Below are positions 6,375-10,245 of a DNA stretch of 10,245 bases, piece after piece. This DNA comes from Candidatus Profundicultor aquiphilus. Its GTDB lineage: Bacteria > Atribacterota > Atribacteria > Atribacterales > Caldatribacteriaceae. Within the stretch, counting starts at the first letter, position 1. Each line of letters opens with the position of its first letter. The notes beneath the pieces are model-generated. The model was not told where the DNA came from and did no database searches. It saw nothing but the letters and a program-made list of their open reading frames with translations. The position numbers and the translations under genes are program-made. The DNA lies in contig JABUEZ010000055.1 of NCBI GenBank assembly GCA_013314795.1, positions 1 through 10,245 of the forward strand, given 5' to 3'.

Positions 6375-6977
6375 TCAGTGCTCGCTATGCGTATCCCGCC
6401 CAAGGAGCCAGATACGAAATTGAACCACTTCCTCCACCTGGGTGGTAATAATGTCCCGAGCCAGCAAAAGGAGATCCCGGTCCTTCGTTTTCTCTAAGAC
6501 CGCAAGCGCTGCCCCCACCGCTTCCAGGTGATGGGGAATCATGTGCTCCACAAACGCTCGTTCGGAATCCTCGGCACCCCGAAGCAAATCCATCATTTCT
6601 GCCATCTCCGCTTCCATAGCCTGCCAGGTTTTTTCATCAGCTCCACCCCGCTCCGAAAGCCATCGTTCCATGAGGGCCATTTCCCGCTCCTGAGCCGCAA
6701 TGATGGCTTTTGCCCAGGCAATGACCCGCTCATCGTGGGCAACCCCAAGGATATACCGGCTCATTTCCACCGCCCCCCGATGGTGGGGAATCATCATGGA
6801 GAGAAAGAGTTGCTCCAGGTCTTGCCCGTTTTCTTTTTCTTCCTTCATAACTCCATGGTCCATCGGGGTTTGCCCGTGAACCATATGGGCTTTCGCCACC
6901 CCAGGAGGAATGCAAATCAGCACGGCCACCATAACAAGAAGCATCCCTACAGAAAACCGAAACCGCTCCACAGACAT
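6375..6977 (-). CDS. Secreted DUF305 protein (ferritin-like, His/Met-rich, putative metal binding)
   Basis: DUF305 proteins are small four-helix, ferritin-like proteins of the cell envelope; the cyanobacterial relative CopM binds copper. Here about 200 residues start with a signal peptide (hydrophobic GMLLVMVAVLICI, probable cut after GVAKA). A Met/His-rich mature N-terminus follows (HMVHGQTPMDHGVM). Two family repeats carry the paired-His motif: LFLSMMIPHHRGAVEMSRYI and FVEHMIPHHLEAVGAALAVL. The tail is DTHSEH. The two MIPHH motifs are the likely metal ligands; copper is an inference from relatives. Start choice is open among GTG 6980, ATG 6977 and GTG 6971: AAAGGGG is too close to 6977 but well spaced for 6971. 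It converges on the DUF4130 gene with a 31-base gap and diverges from the acetyltransferase gene. Confidence 0.9.
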   Translation of the reverse strand: MSVERFRFSVGMLLVMVAVLICIPPGVAKAHMVHGQTPMDHGVMKEEKENGQDLEQLFLSMMIPHHRGAVEMSRYILGVAHDERVIAWAKAIIAAQEREMALMERWLSERGGADEKTWQAMEAEMAEMMDLLRGAEDSERAFVEHMIPHHLEAVGAALAVLEKTKDRDLLLLARDIITTQVEEVVQFRIWLLGRDTHSEH

Positions 6978-6998
6978 CACCCCTTTCTGTGTTACCCA

Positions 6999-7004
6999 GT
7001 ATAA
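6999..7004 (-). promoter_or_regulatory. Probable -10 box for the DUF305 gene
   Basis: TATACT on the minus strand (5/6 to TATAAT), about 20 bases upstream of the translation start. No good -35 hexamer lies 16-18 bases further upstream, which suggests either a weak or an activator-dependent promoter. Confidence 0.4.
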
Positions 7005-7035
7005 CCTCTGGGGCTATCTCCAAGTTCCTCCACCC

Positions 7036-7053
7036 GGAAATCGAGCGATTTCC
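7036..7053. promoter_or_regulatory. 18-bp interrupted palindrome upstream of the DUF305 gene (candidate operator)
   Basis: GGAAATCG and CGATTTCC are perfect 8-bp inverted arms separated by AG. The element is about 32 bases upstream of the DUF305 -10 box, next to where a -35 would sit, and also lies in the spacer shared with the divergent acetyltransferase gene. The rest of this 384-base spacer (6981-7364) shows only the promoters listed here and a weaker GAAACC/GGTTTC repeat (7200-7223). Confidence 0.45.
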
Positions 7054-7264
7054 TCTCCACCGTGAAACGACTGTTAGAATCAATTCCCCACAGATTTCAA
7101 AAGCCACGAGAAAAACCACCCCGTAGAGAAAACGAATCTCGTATGTCTTTCTCAGAATGCCCTTCATACAAGCCCATCGTTCTAAAGCCCGGTTTGAACG
7201 AAACCCCTTCTCCGAAAGGTTTCACAACCCTGATCACCTGCCGAACCGAAACCCCATCCTCTCG

Positions 7265-7292
7265 GCGACAACGTCAACCCTTGCGGTATAAT
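7265..7292 (+). promoter_or_regulatory. Promoter of the GNAT acetyltransferase gene
   Basis: A perfect -10 TATAAT (7287-7292) with GCGACA (4/6 to TTGACA) 16 bases upstream at 7265-7270. The predicted start is near 7299, so transcription begins inside the long frame that opens at 7062, arguing that translation starts further down, near 7365. Confidence 0.6.
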
Positions 7293-7364
7293 GGATATGA
7301 ACCCCATAATAGAAAGCGTTTTGTAGACGGGTTACTACAAATCCGAAATGAAAGGGTGGAAAAT

Positions 7365-8339
7365 GTGGGATACCGTTTCATGTTCGCCAGCGAAATGCCC
7401 AAAGATCCTTATCCAGAGCTCCTCGCCCTTCACCGGATCGCGTTCGGCCAGTACGAAGGGGTGCTACCGTTTGATGAGGAGATCCTCCGCTGGTACATCC
7501 GGCGGCCGGGTTTGGGACTGGCGCATACCCTGGTGGTACTTTACGAAGATACCATTGTCTCAAGCCTGTTTCTCACCGTCAGTGCCTTCCTCTTCGAAGG
7601 GAATCTCATCCCCGTGGGAATCATCGATACCGTGATGACCCATCCGAATCATCGGGGAAAAGGCCTGGCCACAAGGCTCATGAAAGAGGCCGAAGCAATG
7701 ATGCGCTCGCAAGGCTGCTGGTTTGGCTATCTCTACACCATTCCTGAAACCAAACAATTCAGACTCTACCAGAATCTAGGCTACCGGGATTTCCAGAGGG
7801 TCTTCCACCTCCAGGGAAGGGGGCGAGCTCGGAGGGATGAAATGGGGTCTCCTCCGACTGAGGAAGTGCGGCAGTTCCTCAACGAAACGCTGGCCGGCTC
7901 CAACGGTTTTATCCTTTTTGATGAGGCCCTCTGGGCATGGCGCAAAAGGGAACGCCCGGAGCAAATCCCGGCCAGGATTTTCGTGAGCCGGGATTCCCGA
8001 GGAAGAATTCAGGGGACAATCACCGCCAGCTGGGGGCAAATCACCACTACTACCGGCAAAGAGGAAGTGGTTTTCTTAAGCGACTGGGCAGGGATAGGGA
8101 AAGAGGGAAAAGCAAATGCCCTCCACATGGCCCTCTCTTCGGTAGGGAACATCAAAATCGATCTCCTCTGCCCGGTGGTTAATCGGGAGGAGTGGGCCAT
8201 CCTGCAGGAAAACGGTTTCCAGCCCACCTTGGCCGAATCGGCCATGCTTTTCCCTCTCCAGCAGGAAGCCGAAGCGCTCCTCCAGGAAGGGACTTCCCGA
8301 TCCTGGTATCCGCTCATCGAGTCGGTGGTGGGAGTATAG
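7365..8339 (+). CDS. GNAT family N-acetyltransferase, two-part (Eis-like layout)
   Basis: Transfers an acetyl group from acetyl-CoA to an unknown amine substrate in the cytoplasm. From GTG 7365 the protein has 324 residues. The N-terminal half is a full GNAT domain: ELLALHRIAFG (helix 1), LVVLYEDTIVSSLFLTVSAF (central strands), IIDTVMTHPNHRGKGLATRL with the acetyl-CoA loop HRGKGLA (about 96-102), and the late motif RLYQNLGYRDF. The C-terminal 160 residues look like a second, degenerate acyltransferase-like half, as in Eis-type proteins: a GTITASWGQI strand pair and ILQENGFQPT, but no R/QxxGxG/A loop. The frame is open from 7062, but those first 100 residues lack family likeness and precede the TATAAT promoter. 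AAAGGGTGG 6-13 bases upstream favours GTG 7365; GTG 7356 and ATG 7380 are alternatives. Its stop abuts the stop of the opposing permease gene. Confidence 0.86.
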   Translation: MGYRFMFASEMPKDPYPELLALHRIAFGQYEGVLPFDEEILRWYIRRPGLGLAHTLVVLYEDTIVSSLFLTVSAFLFEGNLIPVGIIDTVMTHPNHRGKGLATRLMKEAEAMMRSQGCWFGYLYTIPETKQFRLYQNLGYRDFQRVFHLQGRGRARRDEMGSPPTEEVRQFLNETLAGSNGFILFDEALWAWRKRERPEQIPARIFVSRDSRGRIQGTITASWGQITTTTGKEEVVFLSDWAGIGKEGKANALHMALSSVGNIKIDLLCPVVNREEWAILQENGFQPTLAESAMLFPLQQEAEALLQEGTSRSWYPLIESVVGV

Positions 8340-9173
8340 TTAGCTTTTAATGGCCCCAAAGGTGAGGCCGCGAACAAGATATTTCTGAACTATAAAGGCA
8401 AAAAGAAGCACTGGAACGCTGGCCACCACCCCTACGGCGGCCATTTCTCCCCAGATGATACCCATAACCGAAAGGAAAAAGGTGACCGTAGTGGGAACAG
8501 TGCGAGCGTTGAAACTGGTCAAAAAGAAGGCCAGGGCAAATTCGTTCCAGGATTGAATCACGCAGAAAATGGCCGTGGCGGCAATACCCGGAAGAGTCAA
8601 GGGGAAAACGATGCGCCGTAAAACCGAAAGGCGGGAACATCCGTCGATGAGCGCGGCTTCTTCGATCTCCAGGGGAATTTCTTCAATAAAACCACGCAAC
8701 ATCCATATGGTGAAGGGGATATTAAAACTCAGGTAGACAATGGCAAGAAGGATATGGGTATCAAGAAGCCCAAGAAAACGACCCAGAAGGAAAAAGGGGA
8801 TAACCACCGCCATGGGAGGAAGCATGCGAAGGGAGAGCACCCAGAAGGCGATGTCTTCCTTGCGGGGAAAGCGAAAACGAGCCAGACCATACGCGGCCAG
8901 GGTTCCCAGGAAAATGGAAATAGCGGTGGTGACGCTGACCACAATAACGCTGTTTTTAATGTAGAGAAAAAGATCCCTTTTTTGAAACACGGCACGGTAA
9001 TTTTCAAGGGTGGGCCGAAAAATCCACACCGACGGATTAATGGCCTGTACCCTTGTTTTCACCGACGTCAATACCATCCAGAAAAAGGGGAAGACACAGG
9101 CAACGACGACAATAATGACGAGCACAGTTATTAAAACTTCTTTCCAGATATTCCTGGTTCTGGCCAAAGGCAT
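8340..9173 (-). CDS. CUT1-type carbohydrate ABC transporter permease, MalG/UgpE-like
   Basis: One of the two inner-membrane channel subunits of a CUT1-class importer for oligosaccharides, glycosides or glycerol-phosphate-type substrates. The 277 residues match the family length. The first membrane segment is at about 13-35 (VLITVLVIIVVVACVFPFFW), with five more predicted through residue 262. The BPD_transp_1 coupling (EAA) loop is at 171-196: EEAALIDGCSRLSVLRRIVF then PLTLPG, which docks on the ATPase. The C-terminus VQKYLVRGLTFGAIKS is typical of MalG-type subunits. The ATG has GGAG 10 bases upstream, only four bases after the end of the MalF-like gene. No ATPase gene follows in the window; CUT1 systems often share a remote MsmK/UgpC-type ATPase. 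The stop codon directly abuts the stop of the GNAT gene. Confidence 0.95.
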   Translation of the reverse strand: MPLARTRNIWKEVLITVLVIIVVVACVFPFFWMVLTSVKTRVQAINPSVWIFRPTLENYRAVFQKRDLFLYIKNSVIVVSVTTAISIFLGTLAAYGLARFRFPRKEDIAFWVLSLRMLPPMAVVIPFFLLGRFLGLLDTHILLAIVYLSFNIPFTIWMLRGFIEEIPLEIEEAALIDGCSRLSVLRRIVFPLTLPGIAATAIFCVIQSWNEFALAFFLTSFNARTVPTTVTFFLSVMGIIWGEMAAVGVVASVPVLLFAFIVQKYLVRGLTFGAIKS

Positions 9174-9177
9174 GCTT

Positions 9178-10059
9178 TTACACTCCTCTACCTTGTTCTC
9201 TTCGAAGAACCCGAAGGAGGATGGTGGTGAGAAAAGTGCTGAGGAAAAGGAGGATAACCGCGTTCGCCGAAGCCCTGCCGATCCAGTTGGTATGGCGGAA
9301 GCCCAGGCGATAGATATGGAGGCTCATAAGTTCGGTGGCGTTTCCTGGTCCTCCCTGGGTCAAACCATAGACGACGTCAAACATTTTCAAAGCATCGATC
9401 GACCGAAGAAGAAGGGCAATGACAATCATGGGTTTTAAAAGGGGAAGAGTAAGATAGAAAAAAACCTGGCCGGGACTTGCCCCATCCACAATGGCCGCTT
9501 CATAGGGTTCCTGGGGTAAAGACTGCATTCCGGCATAGAGGATGAGAGCTACAAACGGCATCCACTCCCACACATCCACAAGGATCAGAGACCAGAAGAC
9601 TTCCCGTACACCGAGCCAGTTCACTTTCCCCAGACCAAGCTGCGAGATTATAAAATTGAGCACGCCATACTCGGTGTTGAGCATGAGTTTCCAGATAAGG
9701 GAAATAATGGTTGGGGTAATCACCATGGGAAGCATAAGGAGTGACATCCAGACTCTTTTCCCCCGGAGATGTCGATGGAAAAGAAGGGCTACACCAAGAC
9801 CCAGAACAAACTCAAGACTCACTGTGACCCCCATAAAGAGGAGGCTGATCCTCAGGGAATACCAGAAGTCTTTGTCTTCAAAGAAAAGAAAGGAAAAATT
9901 GCGTAACCCCACAAAGGATTTTTGCTCCCATCCCATGGAGAGATCGTAATTGGTAAGACTCACATACCATAGGAAAAGGGTGGGGAAAATAACTATGGCC
10001 ACAAGGGTAAGGAGGGAAGGTAAGATAAAAATATATCCTTCTTTTGAGCTCTTTTGCAC
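9178..10059 (-). CDS. CUT1-type carbohydrate ABC transporter permease, MalF/UgpA-like
   Basis: Partner channel subunit of the MalG-like permease. About 293 residues, the usual length for the short UgpA/LacF-type member without the long MalF periplasmic insert. The first membrane helix is at about 10-35 (YIFILPSLLTLVAIVIFPTL), followed by SLTNYDL and FVGLRNFSFLF, both typical of the family. The EAA loop reads YEAAIVDGASPGQVFFYLTL then PLLKP, and the next loop has the near-invariant LTQGGPGNATE. Start choice: GTG 10068 gives three more residues, but GGGAG lies only one base before it; GTG 10059 has that GGAG at 10-base spacing and is preferred. It follows the binding-protein gene after a 15-bp stem-loop and precedes the MalG-like gene by four bases. 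Confidence 0.94.
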   Translation of the reverse strand: MQKSSKEGYIFILPSLLTLVAIVIFPTLFLWYVSLTNYDLSMGWEQKSFVGLRNFSFLFFEDKDFWYSLRISLLFMGVTVSLEFVLGLGVALLFHRHLRGKRVWMSLLMLPMVITPTIISLIWKLMLNTEYGVLNFIISQLGLGKVNWLGVREVFWSLILVDVWEWMPFVALILYAGMQSLPQEPYEAAIVDGASPGQVFFYLTLPLLKPMIVIALLLRSIDALKMFDVVYGLTQGGPGNATELMSLHIYRLGFRHTNWIGRASANAVILLFLSTFLTTILLRVLRREQGRGV

Positions 10060-10079
10060 GGTTCGCACACTCCCAATAA

Positions 10080-10113
10080 TTCAACCGGAAAGGGTTTCCC
10101 CTTTCCGGTTGAA
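10080..10113 (-). promoter_or_regulatory. Perfect 15-bp stem-loop between binding-protein and permease genes
   Basis: TTCAACCGGAAAGGG (10080-10094) and CCCTTTCCGGTTGAA (10099-10113) are exact inverted copies with a 4-base loop. The element fills nearly all the gap between the binding-protein stop and the permease RBS (GGGAG). In the operon direction it is followed by TTATT rather than a T-run, so it should not fully terminate. By analogy with malE-malF it probably stabilises the upstream binding-protein transcript or attenuates the permease genes. The same strand-symmetric structure could also act as a weak terminator on the other strand. Confidence 0.8.
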
Positions 10114-10120
10114 ATCAAAA

Positions 10121-10245
10121 CTACTCTGCCATGATTTTTTCGACTTCGACCTGGGCCTTATCAAGGGCTTCTTTGGCGTTCATTTGACCCGCCAGGACTG
10201 CCGAGCCATAGTCACCAACCACCTCAAGAACTTTCATGTATTTGG
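10121..10245 (-). CDS. C-terminal end of a family-1 extracellular solute-binding protein
   Basis: The last 41 codons of a gene entering from the window edge, ending EVEKIMAE and TAG. The tail KYMKVLEVVGDYGSAVLAGQ followed by MNAKEALDKAQVEVEKIMAE is the typical end of CUT1 sugar-binding proteins, with the late helix pair and a 'xxAKEALDxAQxEVEK' pattern. Position before the MalF- and MalG-like genes fits the standard binding protein-permease-permease order. The ligand cannot be inferred from this fragment. Confidence 0.87.
   Translation of the reverse strand, partial: KYMKVLEVVGDYGSAVLAGQMNAKEALDKAQVEVEKIMAE

Noticed and set aside
7062..7364. In-frame 5' extension of the GNAT gene
   Set aside because: It contains the TATAAT promoter, is low in hydrophobic residues and lacks family likeness; GTG 7365 has a better RBS.

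Overview
The window carries two sugar-type ABC transporter operons on the minus strand, one at each end. Between them lie a plus-strand pair of putative DNA-metabolism genes, a minus-strand DUF305 protein and a plus-strand GNAT acetyltransferase. Base composition is near 50% GC and coding density is high apart from one gap of about 0.8 kb. The one complete solute-binding protein and the DUF305 protein both have signal peptides without a lipobox cysteine, which fits a diderm (periplasm-bearing) bacterium better than a monoderm. Having both a CUT2-type (Rbs/Rha/Lsr) and a CUT1-type (MalFG/UgpAE) sugar importer suggests a saccharolytic heterotroph. The gene style resembles thermophilic anaerobes such as Atribacterota or Thermotogota, but this is only an impression; no marker gene is present to fix the phylum.

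Region 1-3515 (minus): solute-binding protein (2431-3432), double ATPase (864-2363) and permease (cut by the window edge at 1), read in that order from a good sigma-70-like promoter at 3487-3515. This is the order of the rhamnose RhaSTPQ systems, so a second permease may follow outside the window. A stem-loop sits between the binding-protein and ATPase genes.

Region 3516-6343 (plus): a gene-poor stretch with palindromes and two doubtful small reading frames, then a radical SAM protein of the kind linked to uracil-DNA-glycosylase-family proteins (TIGR03916-like) and its usual partner, a DUF4130 protein (TIGR03915-like). The radical SAM gene is broken by two separate one-base deletions (near 4801, and in the A-run 4923-4928). 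Its 5' end may hide more lesions of the same kind. The DUF4130 gene is intact.

Region 6344-8339: a secreted DUF305 protein (minus) and a two-part GNAT acetyltransferase (plus) are divergently transcribed from a 0.38-kb spacer that contains an 18-bp interrupted palindrome and a consensus TATAAT box.

Region 8340-10245 (minus): the end of a family-1 solute-binding protein, a perfect 15-bp stem-loop, then the MalF-like and MalG-like permeases. Both transporter operons have a stem-loop just after the binding-protein gene, a common arrangement for making more binding protein than membrane components.
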